In this document: piece after piece, positions 24,060 to 34,456 of the stretch
How the letters are laid out: every line of letters begins with the position of its first letter
Position numbering within the stretch: the first letter of the stretch is position 1
Source of the DNA: Diphasiastrum complanatum
Taxonomy: Eukaryota; Streptophyta; Lycopodiopsida; Lycopodiales; Lycopodiaceae
DNA: 64,000 nucleotides
NCBI GenBank assembly: GCA_029204225.1
Contig: CM055102.1
Span: 7,608,587 to 7,672,586 of the forward strand
Reading direction: 5' to 3'
Notes under the pieces: generated by a model
The model's input: the letters and a program-made list of their open reading frames with translations, nothing else
Told to the model about the DNA's origin: nothing
Database searches by the model: none
Translations under genes and position numbers: made by a program

Positions 24060-24460
24060 TCTTCTTCCAGTGGGTTATGACATCGGCCTAGTAGAGCCAT
24101 GGTCGTCCTAATAATACTTTATGACAATTTTCTTGTAGTCCTTAATATAATAAAATCCATTAGGAACTTATGGTCTCCAATATAAACTGTAACTTGGGAC
24201 AATTATCCTATTGGTGATCTTCTAGTTGCATTAGCTAACCTTAAATGTCTTAATGTGGATGCTATTCTATGGTGAATGCCTAACTCGTAAGATGTTTCTT
24301 CAGTCATTATGTTTATGCTAGATCCGGAATCTATGGGAACACTATCTAAAATGCAGCTATTGATTACTACCTGAATCTCATATTGACCTTCATCACTGTA
24401 GTTAACTAATCCTACATTGACTAATGGTAACTTCACTTTTCTTTTCTTTTTTCTTTGCAA
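24060..24460 (-). pseudogene. Gypsy first retropepsin domain (left arm)
   Basis: Frame 24203-24460 has PIDSGSSINIMTEE (catalytic Asp) and RHLRLANATRRSP; past the stop, sequence near 24100 reads LLGRPWLY. Retropepsins cleave the gag-pol polyprotein. The right arm has the same domain with the Ser after the catalytic Asp changed to Phe (IDFGSS). Confidence 0.8.
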
Positions 24461-24654
24461 AAATTGCTTAATTTCTTTCTTATAATACTGATTATCGTCT
24501 AATAACTATTTAAAAGTTATATTGGGCATTTTGGAGACAAGGTCTTCTACTATATCATATGAACGGGTTCTAACTGACGATAGATCTCTGGGTATCTCGC
24601 TACTTATAACTGGATCTGAAAATGTTACTTTTTTAACTTTTCTGTTTTCTTCGT

Positions 24655-25254
24655 CTAAAAAGTTTTTAGCTTCTGAACTAAATCAACATCATAATATTTT
24701 TCAATAGGCCTATCAAGGTCTAATTCTTTACTATTAGAAATTTCTACTGGTTGTCCTGCGACTTTCGCTTTTTCTATCGCGTTTTTCATGTTTTTCACAA
24801 ATTTCGTCTTTTTAGTTTTCTTCTTATCTTTAAGAGTTGAAGAATCTTTACTACTTCTAGTAGTTACTTTATTTATCTCTACATCTAAATCAAGCCATTT
24901 ATGGTCTTGATCTTGTGTTTCGGACTCTACTTCTATCCTCTGAACTATCATGTCAATGTTAGTTTTAGATGGTCGAAGGTCATCTTTTCTAGGTGAGTTT
25001 ACAAACCTTGGTTTAGACCGCGATTGTTGTGGCTGAGGACATTCAGCAGTGACATGCCCTTCGCCTTTACAGTTAGCACATAGCGGCACATATCATACTA
25101 ACCTCCTGGGTTCAGGGCAATCAGGCGAATAGTGACCTGGGGCTCCGCAATTGCAGCACGAACCCCTTACTCTGAGTGGAGGAGTGGAATATCTTGTCCC
25201 CTCTCTACACAAAATAGTGTACTGTTGACCAGTACACGATTTTGTATAATATTC
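24655..25254 (-). pseudogene. Gypsy gag C-terminus with two zinc knuckles (left arm)
   Basis: Frame 24655-25089 starts within the second of two CCHC knuckles (CANCKGEGHVTAEC). The first (CCNCGAPGHYSPDC) is readable upstream to about 25170. A Lys-rich region (KDKKKTKKTKFVKNMKNA) follows. The knuckles bind element RNA. The right arm carries the same protein with two visible substitutions. Confidence 0.85.
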
Positions 25255-25670
25255 TTTTGGTTAGTAGGAGTTGCAGTGTGAACTCGAGGGTGAAGGCCTG
25301 TCCTAAATTCTCCAAGGCCAAAAGATTTATTGGCTTATCATTCACATAAAGCTAGTCTCAAATCAACTTAAATGAAAAATCAAATAAGACTTTAAATCAT
25401 AACTCGAAAACATTGCATCAAATAGATTCATTCACACAACAATGGAACCATTGAGGAGTCAAGATGGGGACCCCCCCCCCCGGAAGGATTCTTTTCTTGT
25501 CATTATGAAAATCCATTTGGCCAATGCCAATTACATATACAATGGATTCCAATAGGGGTCTCAAAGAAAGAAAATTAACTTAATATAGACTTGGTTCATA
25601 TTCAATGATCTTAATTCCATATCTAGCTTAACAAAAGCATAGAAATCTCTTCATAAGTTTCAATCTTTTC

Positions 25671-25794
25671 GACATGCAATCATGTTGGATCTTAGATTCT
25701 TGTCATGCAATCCAAATGGATCTTAGATTCTTGACATGCAAACATGATGGTTCTTAGATTCTTGTCATGCAATCATGAGGGTTCATAGATTCTT
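25671..25794 (+). repeat. 31-bp tandem repeat, four copies
   Basis: Units start at 25671, 25702, 25733 and 25764 with GACATGCAA/GTCATGCAAT and end in TTAGATTCTT-like sequence. The array stops where the K-type LTR starts at 25795. Confidence 0.9.
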
Positions 25795-26390
25795 TGTCAC
25801 GAAACGGTTTTTGCTTCGTTGTCGCGAACGATTTTGTTTCTTTTGAATTTTTCTTTTGTGCGGAAGCTTCATAGGAACCTAGACACGCGACTACACATCA
25901 CAAACCAAATTTCATTCTAGCAATCAAGACATCATAAGACAAGGAGATGCACAAATAATAGAGCAACTGTATTATCAGTTTGATTGTTTAGAGCGAGATC
26001 GTCAGTGTCTCGGTCGTTGGTGGCTTGACGCTCAACTCTTTCGCTGTTTTTTGCTCGTTGGCAGACTTTCATGCAGATCTAATTGTCTTTCTCTTTTCTG
26101 CTCTACTCACGCACATACTTTGTGTTACAATCTATGTTATGATCCAGAAATATAGTTTTTTATCTCCGCTATGTGGAGTTTACGAGATAGCTAAAGAGAG
26201 AATTACAAGAGTAGTTAATGCTAATCAACTAATCAGTTACTCTTCGTCGTTGCTACCCATTTCTGTCAGAAATGGTGAACTCCTGCAACTTTGCCGCAAC
26301 ACGAACACAAAGCGAACGTTGAACGGAGAACAATTCGCGAAAGTCAACGTCCCTTAACTCGAAGGACGAATGATTCGCGAATCATTCACG
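25795..26390 (-). mobile_element. K-family LTR in the spacer
   Basis: 25795-26083 matches the K 5' LTR (22233-22521) in the same orientation. The part from 26084 to the arm boundary is probably the remainder of this LTR. No primer-binding site precedes it in plus coordinates, so it is a 3' or solo LTR. Confidence 0.65.
26368..26387. repeat. 20-bp perfect palindrome at arm boundary
   Basis: GAATGATTCG followed by its exact reverse complement, three bases from the start of the right arm. Confidence 0.95.
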
Positions 26391-26433
26391 GAATATTATA
26401 CCAAAATCGTGTACTGGTCAACAGTACACTATT

Positions 26434-26991
26434 TTGTGTAGAGAGGGGACAAGATATTCCACTCCTCCACTCAGAGTAAGGGGTTCGTGCTGCAATTGCG
26501 GAGCCCCAGGTCACTATTCGCCTGATTGCCCTGAACCCAGGAGGTTAGTAGGATATGTGCCGCTATGTGCTAACTGTAAAGGCGAAGGGCATGTCACTGC
26601 TGAATGTCCTCAGCCACAACAATCGCGGTCTAAACCAAGGTTTGTAAACTCACCTAGAAAAGATGACCTTCGGCCATCTAAAACTAACATTGACATGATA
26701 GTTCAGAGGATAGAAGTAGAGTCCGAAACACAAGATCAAGACCATCAATGGCTTGATTTAGATGTAGAGATAAATAAAGTAACTACTAGAAGTAGTAAAG
26801 ATTCTTCAACTCTTAAAGATAAGAAGAAAACTAAGAAGACGAGATTTGTGAAAAACATGAAAAACGCGATAGAAAAAGCGAAAGTCGCAGGACAACCAGT
26901 AGAAATTTCTAATAGTAAAGAATTAGACCTTGATAGGCCTATTGAAAAATATTATGATGTTGATTTAGTTCAGAAGCTAAAAACTTTTTAG
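26434..26991 (+). pseudogene. Gypsy gag C-terminus with two zinc knuckles (right arm)
   Basis: 185-codon frame with both CCHC knuckles in order (CCNCGAPGHYSPDC near residue 20, CANCKGEGHVTAEC near residue 44) and a Lys-rich tail. The ATG at 26434 is only the first in the open frame; the normal gag N-terminus is absent, so this is a fragment. Confidence 0.85.
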
Positions 26992-27110
26992 ACGAAGAAA
27001 CCAGAAAAGTTAAAAAAGTAACATTTTCAGATCCAGTTATAAGTAGCGAGATACCCAGAGATCTATCGTCAGTTAGAACCCGTGATATAGTAGAAGACCT
27101 TGTCTCCAAA

Positions 27111-27825
27111 ATGCCCAATATAACTTTTAAACAGTTATTAGACGATAATCAGTATTATAAGAAAGAAATTAAGCAATTTTTGCAAAGAAAAAAGAAAAGA
27201 AAAGTGAAGTTACCATTAGTCAATGTAGGATTAGTTAACTACAGTGATGAAGGTCAATATGAGATTCAGGTAGTAATCAATAGCTGCATTTTAGATAGTG
27301 TTCCCATAGATTTCGGATCTAGCATAAACATAATGACTGAAGAAACATCTTACGAGTTAGACATTCACCATAGAATAACATCCACATTAAGACATTTAAG
27401 GTTAGCTAATGCAACTAGAAGATCACCAATAGGATAATTGTCCCAAGTTACAGTTTATATTGGAGACCATAAGTTCCTAATGGATTTTATTATATTAAGG
27501 ACTACAAGAGAATTGTCATAAAGTATTATTAGGACGACCATGGCTCTACTAGGCCGATGTCATAACCCACTGGAAGAAAAAGAAGATTACCTTCAGAAAT
27601 CAGATGGAGAACCCAACGTGGAAAAGTCATAAAAGAATTACGATATCCTGGGAAAAGGATAAGTACGAAGGTGAGACACCTACATCATCCTTGAGCTATA
27701 CTTTGGAGGATGAAAGGATTCAGTCCCTAAGGACTGAAGAAGGGGAGAGATTTGTCACACTAAGTATACCTGCATACAGTAGTAAAGTAGAGTATGTAGA
27801 TAGAGAAGATTGTGGAGTCCCATAG
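27111..27825 (+). pseudogene. Gypsy protease 1 and linker (right arm)
   Basis: Frame 27111-27437 carries the retropepsin motif as IDFGSSIN (left arm IDSGSSIN); LLGRPWLY follows the stop near 27525. Frame 27604-27825 (NPTWKSHKRITISWEKDK, ERFVTLSIPAYSS) is the linker to the second DSGSS motif near 27875, where the arm ends. Confidence 0.8.
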
Positions 27826-27942
27826 ATTAGTGCTATTATAGGAGATCATACTATAGATAGAATACTAATAGACTCAGGATCTAGTATCAACTTAATAATA
27901 TAAATAATGGTTAAGAAATCAGGACTAGAAAAACAAATACAA

Positions 27943-28534
27943 TCATTTTTCGGGGATTTACCTTCGTTCCATCTTTGGCCTTTGGGAAATTTGCAAAAAA
28001 TATAATATTTCGCTAGATGTGGCATATTATTTTGTTACGCACCTTTGTTTTCATCATGTTTCCATGACAACAGCACATTGGAAATATGCAAAATACCTGA
28101 CACCTTCGCATTTTTTGCCGGTACATTTTTCGCCCATATATTTTTCGCTCTCATACATTTTTTCACCATACACTTTAACGAAGAAAGTGATAGTCTTTGC
28201 TTCCAATATCAATATCATTGTTTCATAGATTGTGTATATTATTTATTTTCGCACTTCAATACTCACAAATACCGAGCTGAACTTTTGTGAACTGAGCAAA
28301 GCATTTGTGTATTTTGTTTATTTTTCATTTATTTCTGTTGGGTCTGTACTTTCAAAATGAAAGACACGCTTTCATTAATATTTGTCTAATCCACCGATAT
28401 ATCATCAATATACCAGAAATCTCAAACACTTCTGTTTTTTCACCACCTCTTTTCCATCACTCTTGCTCTCTGATTTTGTGAATTTTTATGATCAAGCTCT
28501 CTTCCGCCATCCCTAGTTTACCATTACGAGTGTC
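27943..28534. other. No gene seen
   Basis: AT-rich link between the right arm and the accessory frame. Repeated TTTTTCGC/CATTTTT words; short frames lack motifs. RT, RNase H and integrase would normally lie here and are absent. Confidence 0.6.
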
Positions 28535-30460
28535 ATGGCGATTGTGTTCAAAACACACCCAAAACCAGTCTTACCGATTTTACAACCATTAGCTATACGA
28601 GCACGGATTGAAGGACTTCTTCAATTCGATCCATCAATAATCCTTACGGATATGTGCCATGAGCTGATCCGAAATTTGAGCAAGACAGAGGAAGGACATA
28701 TTTCCACCACTATCCGGAATCAAGAGATTATTATTACAGAAGGAGTTTACTATTGTGCCTTAGATTTGCCTATGGATGGCAGTATGCTTGTCACTAAGCC
28801 CGACTTCATCACTGGGAGGGGAGTTTTTCAGGAAGAAACTTATCTCAAGAAAAGGGGATATAAACTCTCTTATATTAGAGACCCCAATATCAAGAGCTTC
28901 GTGCGATTTGCTCTTGCTTCTATATTCTTACCGGAGCAAGAGTATAGCATTTCTAACACGAATATGGGATACCTGCTGAGAGCCCTGAACGGAGAACCCA
29001 TTGCCTTCAGACAGATTTCTTTTAAGCAATTCTATAAATTAGTAAAGATTAATCAGTTTTCCATGCTTGGTTTGCAGTTTGGTATTCTATGTATGCATGC
29101 CGGTGTGTTAACTGTGCAGGAAGATATCAAAATTGCACCAGTGCTGCCAGAGTTAGCCCCTTCAGTTGAGGCTAATTCACAAATGAGAGCATCAAAGGCA
29201 GCCACCACAGAGATGGCATCATCATCATCAAGCCAACACCAAGGGAGCTCGGTGAGGATGTCCTCTCCGTCATCACAATATAAGCCGCTTTCCAGTGTAG
29301 AAAGGAGCTGAGAAGCCGAAGGAGAAACAGAGTTTGTTGCTGAGCAGGAGCAAAATCGAGAAGATATCCAGCAAGAGCCAACACAAGAAGAAGAACGAAT
29401 TTTTGATATTCAGTAGGAAAGTGAAAGTGATGCCGAGGCACCAATTCTTGATGAAGAATTATATTTGAAGACTTTTGGTACATTGTTGTCAGACACACAG
29501 GCAGCCATTCAACATTTTGGCAGCCTAGAGAAAGTCTCAAGAAAGCTTGGATCAAAGTATGATTCCATTCGAACAGACCTAATCCAGAAAAATGCAGAGC
29601 TGAAAGAGATCAAGGTTGAGCTGACACACAAGAGTAGAGAGCTTGAATCAGCTCAAGCGGAGCTGATCAAGAAAGATATAGCCCTCGAAGAAGCAAAAGG
29701 TAGACATGATGCTACGCTAGAAGTACTTGAAGCAATTCAGGAGCAGTCCAATGCTTTTGAAAATGAAAATCTATTGCTCAAGCAGCTGATCTAGACCCTG
29801 CAGGCTTCTTTGCAGGAGGAAAGACACGTGCGAGCTACTTTGCATAGTAGTACCGAGGAGCTGAGCGACAAATTCAGCAATGTCATTACCGACAAGGAGA
29901 GTGTAAAAGCAAATCAAAGACAACTCCAGGATTCTGTTGCCCAGCTGTAGAATTCTGCAGACATGTTGAGGAAAGGCAACCAAATTTATAAGAAACAGAC
30001 CAAAGAGACAATATGGCGAAAAAGTTTCGAAGTGACATTGGTAGCTTGTGTATCTCATGGGAGATACATGATCGACCCAACAACTTGGAAAGGTATTCAA
30101 GAAAGAATTATCCAGACCTTCCAGCTGCCATATTTGCAACCTCAGATGGTTGCATATGAGAAATTGAAAGAAGAACTAAAAGAGGCTAAGTTTCAATCAA
30201 GCCAAATCCAAAATTTTGAAGACGAAGAACCTATCTAGCGCTAGGACCAGTCTACACAGATGGATGAGCCAACCAAAGATATATCAGAGAAGGCCATCCA
30301 GACGGACCCTGAGGATGTTGTGAAGCCAAAAGCAACCGGTGACACAGCTGCTGCAAACCAACCAACAACTCTAGCAATCATTTCATAGCAGGCTGAAGCA
30401 TCACACAATGGAGCTGTCGAGAGGAAGAACAAGGTAGTGTATTCACTACTAAAGACATAA
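28535..30460 (+). pseudogene. Unrecognised accessory ORF 1 with coiled coil, stop-riddled
   Basis: One frame runs from the ATG at 28535 to about 30460, interrupted by stops near 29309 (TGA), 29414, 29792, 29946, 30236, 30242 and 30388 (TAG), and 30459 (TAA). Residues 1-210 form a globular-looking region (MAIVFKTHPKPVLPILQPL; VYYCALDLPMDGSM; FVRFALASIFLPEQEYS) that I cannot assign. A Ser/Gln-rich linker follows. The segment 29465-29794 is a strong heptad-type coiled coil (LIQKNAELKEIKVELTHKS). The tail is acidic and Thr/Gln-rich. It lies between gypsy protease sequence and a polypurine tract plus LTR, the place of accessory (env-like) frames in some plant gypsy elements. Function unknown. Confidence 0.55.
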
Positions 30461-30524
30461 TTTCAGACATTCCAGCAAATACTAGCATTTTTTCTTCCAC
30501 CTTTTTTAAGTCCTCCAGTGGAAA

Positions 30525-31375
30525 ATGGATTATCTTCTTTTACCTAAACTTTTTGGTTATACTAAAGAACAATGGGAAAGCCCTTGGACTTTTTCTAACT
30601 TAAATACTTTTTTGGCCAAACTAACAGTGCACCAAAAAGGTATCCTTGCTCTTGCCATTGTTCAGAATAAGTTCAATGTGCAAACTAACTATATCCATGT
30701 TGTTACAGGATCTTTGTATATATATATCCTAGAGTACCTAAAAACATTTGAAAATAGCTTTGGATGAGTATCGGAATAGGCTAGACTCAAACAACATTTT
30801 TGATGTTAAAGAAGTTGTCCCTAGCCCTAATCCAATTCCTTCCAGCTCTCCAGTTAGACGTTATTCCCTGATTTGTGGGAAAGTTACACAGATTGGGAAG
30901 CTAACTATTTTCATTATTTGGAGGAAGTTAAAGCAAATAATATACTTTGCTCCACTAATCCAATAACCATACCATACCATACTTACAATTATGTAAATAT
31001 TGGTTCTCTCATTTTATATGCCCTTTTATCCACTCAACAACTGTACATTAAAGAGAAATTCCCAGAATATACATATGCAGCTCTCTCACTAATTGTCCCT
31101 TCTGCTGAGATGTCTGAAATCTTGTTTGAGGATAGTTGGTACACTCATCTTGAAAATAATACATTGATCGATAACTCCCTTGCACCATTGGGAAATTGAA
31201 GAATGGGAGGTTATCCGAATTTCTCATTTCAGGAAGATTACAACCAGAAGAACAAATACTTCCTTGCTACAAAAGGGATGACCCTAGAGCAAGTCAATGA
31301 AGAAAATGAAGTCCGAGCAATAGCTATTTTCCATAGAAAGCCAGCTAGCAAGAAGCGACAAAGGGGAATGTAAGA
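30525..31375 (+). pseudogene. Unrecognised accessory ORF 2, frameshifted
   Basis: Frames at 30525-30767, 30748-30966 and 30873-31199, with a continuation to about 31373, read as one protein with two shifts. Features: an aromatic-rich start (KLFGYTKEQWESPWTF), a Pro/Ser linker (PSPNPIPSSSP), a hydrophobic stretch (NYVNIGSLILYALLSTQQL), and a basic end (RKPASKKRQRGM). No family recognised. It ends about 40 bases before the polypurine tract, so it probably belonged to the same element as ORF 1. Confidence 0.5.
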
Positions 31376-31415
31376 ACCTTGTTTGCGAGCCGCTGCACAG
31401 CTGAGGAAGGGGATA

Positions 31416-32209
31416 TGTGGAGCCTCATGATCCCACATTATCCAAAATTACTGTTTATATTGTAAATTTTTTTAATTTTTATACATGTAAATGTGCTATA
31501 ACATCTAAATTCATGTAAAGACCTATTTGCACTTTGTAAATTCACATTTAGGTTAGAACTCGCGACGTTTTGTGCGACGTTCTATAGAGACGCAGTAGCG
31601 GATCTCAACCAACATCTTAACGGTTGGTAAATGACATTGAGGCCGGTGATCGTTCCTATAAGGTCGACACTTCATGCCATTGTACAAACGCATTTGCACA
31701 GATTTGAGTATCAATAGAGAGAGAAGAGAACCAGTTTCTATAAGCTTGAGCGTTCTTTCCCTCTGTCATCTTTTACAGTATTACTTCTTATCAATTGATC
31801 GAATACGCTTTGTATAATTTGTAACTGTTTGTGATACTTTTATGTCTGCGTCACACATATTTCTCATGTCTTACTGAATTTCAGTTACTCTAACATGGAT
31901 TTTCAGACGTCACCAGAGAGCGACAATTCTAACTAAGAAGCTGTTAAGCATAACCATAAGCAGAACTTCTTTCAATTTTGAATGAGCTATGTGTTCAGAT
32001 AATGAACTTGTTTGATGCTCTGTTCTGTTTGCTTCCTGCTAAGAACTAATTCACCGTATTCGATTAAGAGAAATCATTAGCCAATACGATTTTGTTTGAT
32101 AAATCTATTTGCTAGTTTCTATTTGATTTGATTGCTTACTGTTATCCAAAGAGCCTGACAGATAAAATAAATTCTTATAATCACAGACCTTGACCAAATC
32201 GTTTCACCA
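31416..32209 (+). mobile_element. Gypsy element: probable LTR with polypurine tract
   Basis: The purine tract GAGGAAGGGGA at 31403-31413 is followed by TGTGGAGCC and the segment ends GTTTCACCA, giving TG...CA boundaries and about 794 bp. TTGGTGTTTCTGG follows, which could be a primer-binding site of another copy or coincidence. It would be the 3' LTR of the element carrying the accessory frames. Confidence 0.55.
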
Positions 32210-32545
32210 TTGGTGTTTCTGGATGCCAATGTACCCAAATATCTTTGGATAACCAGATATGTCGCTGTAGTATTCATTGTGAATATTGCACATCACATTC
32301 CATTTACCATCTTACATACACTTATCATACAAAAGAAGAGATTATTCTCTCTCTTGGGGAACGATCAAACCTTTTATACTACTTAATTCATTGATTTTGT
32401 GAAAATCTATAACGACTAGGCCACCACAACTGTGAGAAATTGGCAAAAATCTAGATTGGTATTTTGTATGATAGAAGTTTGTAAGTGAATCTCACATGTG
32501 TGGAGGATGTTCCCACGTGTGGAGAATTGTAAAGTAAATAAAAAA

Positions 32546-33260
32546 TGTTTGATATAGGGGTCTCATAGAATTTCATAGTCAAGCATTTAGGTGTAGGATG
32601 TTGATAGGGTCAAATTTGGCATAGATGACAAATTATCCATTTCCACTTGTAATGCCACTATTGAGCCAAAATAGAGTAGGAGGCCAAACTCGTGTCAATT
32701 AGAGTGTAGACAAGTGTAATGCTTTTGTTTGATGAAGTTTAAGAGGTCCAATAGGACTTAGAGGTGGAACCATGAGTGGTCCAATAGAATTTGAGGTTTG
32801 CTTGAAAATGGTCCAATAGAATTTAGAGGTGCATGGATCAATGGTCCAATATGATTAAGAGTTGGCAAAGTGTGGTCCAATAATAGTTAAGTATAGTGGT
32901 AGCTTGTGGATCTACTAGTATCATTGTACTCCTCATTTGGATCTAATTGATTTGGTGATTGTGTGGATTTTGAGTGTTATTGTTATGGATTTCTAGCTTT
33001 CTCTATCTACTTGAGAGCTCATGATGGTTTTTCTCTCTCTACTCAAGGAGAGCAGCTTGTTTTTACTTAGAAATTTTTTTGAATACTTCCCACATGTGTG
33101 AGTGAGAGTTGGAAGTGATTGAGTGCATGTAGTAGTGTGTTTTTGCCATAGAATCAAAGATAGATCTTGAATCTCAATCTAGTCTTGATCTTGGTGCATC
33201 TACACACATTAGGAGATCACAAGTACATGTTGTGGACAATCCACACGTGTGAAATCAACA
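32546..33260 (+). mobile_element. Element A: 5' LTR (715 bp)
   Basis: Bounded TGTTTGATATAGGGG...GAAATCAACA and followed at once by a primer-binding site. A full-length relative lies inverted at 49901-50608, and a partial one at 37809-37925. Its last 30 bases contain CACACGTGTG. A CCAAT array and CT-rich tracts are within it. Confidence 0.9.
32745..32905 (+). promoter_or_regulatory. Five GGTCCAATA motifs at 31-33 bp spacing in LTR A
   Basis: GGTCCAAT occurs at 32745, 32778, 32810, 32843 and 32874. CCAAT is the plant NF-Y box. The array is also in the inverted solo LTR at about 50270-50420, so it is a family feature. A promoter role is inference. Confidence 0.7.
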
Positions 33261-33272
33261 TGGTATCAGAGC
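33261..33272 (+). promoter_or_regulatory. Element A primer-binding site
   Basis: TGGTATCAGAGC abuts the LTR end AACA; complementary to the 3' end of plant initiator-Met tRNA. Confidence 0.95.
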
Positions 33273-34017
33273 CTACCTAAGATTACCATGCATTTTGATC
33301 CATATGAGTGGAAACTATTCATCAATCTCGAGCTAGAAATTGTCAAGATTCATTTTCCTAGCTATCTTGTCCAATTTTGGATCAAAAGAGATCAATAGGA
33401 CATTGATTGGGTCTGACCTGGTAGTGTACGGAATCAGGTGCTCAGACACGTGTGAGGAACATCCAATTTTGGTTTGGGAGTTCTCTTTCATGTTTGATCC
33501 AAAAATCTTGTTAGATAGCTTGTTTTGAAGCTATTTTTGCTAGTATCTGATGCAATCAATTTCATTCCATCTGGTTGTCCCAATCAAAAGCTATAAGCTT
33601 TTGAAGAGGGTTAGGTAGGGCACCTAGACCTGGGTGGACACATTTGGTTTGGTCAAGAGATTGCTTGTTTGATCCAAAATCACAGTTGAATGCTTACCAA
33701 TCTCATCTATATGTGATCTAGGCACTGTTTTGAGATCTTAGCCATTTTGTTTCATGCAATATGATTGTATTTGAGTCAAATTTGGTTTCTTAGTGTATTT
33801 CACACGTGCTAAGAGTGTTTGATCCTAACTTTGTGCATTCTCTATCATTTGATGTGAAGTAGATCTAGTTTTGGAGAGATTGAGATAGTTAGTGAGAATC
33901 ATCTCACAACTGGTTGCAAGATCTTGCATAGGACATGGTAGCACACCATTATTGGATCCTATAGTGTGAGAGAAGCAACATTTTTTGTTCATCACTTTTA
34001 TTTATCTCCACTTTACA
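33273..34017 (+). other. Element A leader, no gene
   Basis: Non-coding sequence between primer-binding site and gag start, with a CACACGTG motif near 33800. Confidence 0.7.
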
Positions 34018-34194
34018 TGACTTCAATGAGTTCATACTTGTTGCAGCCAAGTGAGAGATTGTCTACTTCCAATTATTCAATATGGAAGTTGAGGATGGAG
34101 TCCATCTTGATACTCCAAGATGTGATGGACATTGTACTTGGGATTGAGGAGGAGCCTCAAGTCCTTCAAGAAGTACAAAAATACAAGAAGAGAG
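34018..34194 (+). pseudogene. Element A gag, N-terminal part
   Basis: Codes MTSMSSYLLQPSERL, then NYSIWKLRMESILI (DUF4219 motif), ending YKKR at the left end of LTR B. The rest of this gag gene (starting ARMALHYIKMN-like) is on the minus strand from about 40123, just past the other LTR of B. Confidence 0.9.
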
Positions 34195-34456
34195 TGTTAG
34201 AAATCAATGATAAATTTCATTGTTATTGTTTACGATGCACATTAATGTTGACAGCTGTGACCACCTGTCAATAGTCGTAGGCTAGTCTATTAGTCTACTC
34301 GTAGGTTTTCTCTCTCTATTAGGGTTCAGGGTTTATTTGTACATTTTACATTCTGTATGTGTTAGTGTGATAGAGTGACAGTACGTGTCCTTCTTCAGCC
34401 TTCTTGTGGTGATTGCTTATGGTGAATGCTTGATGTTGCATATCTAATTCTTGACA
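34195..34456 (+). mobile_element. Element B: 5' LTR (262 bp)
   Basis: Bounded TGTTAGAAATC...CTTGACA, with a primer-binding site following. The partner LTR, also 262 bp, is inverted at 40129-40390. Left flank GAGAG against GAGGG beside the partner is a 5-bp target duplication with one change. Confidence 0.92.

Larger units (their letters stand above)
23699..25254 (-). repeat. Left arm of large inverted repeat (1556 bp)
   Basis: Reverse-complement copy of 26391-27942. The outer ends pair from 23699 (TTGTATTTG) with 27942 (CAAATACAA), the inner ends from 25254 with 26391 (GAATATTAT). The encoded peptides differ at only about six residues over three frames, so identity is very high. Content: gypsy gag end, protease 1 and part of protease 2. 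Confidence 0.9.
25255..26390. other. Spacer of the inverted repeat (1136 bp)
   Basis: Holds an 11-base C run (25471-25481), four 31-bp tandem repeats, a second copy of the K LTR end and a 20-bp perfect palindrome beside the right arm. No coding frame. Confidence 0.8.
26391..27942 (+). repeat. Right arm of large inverted repeat (1552 bp)
   Basis: Plus-strand partner of 23699-25254. Beyond 27942 the sequence no longer matches the left side. Confidence 0.9.

Noticed and set aside
25671-25794. CRISPR-like short repeats
   Set aside because: Units are contiguous without spacers and the genome is a plant.
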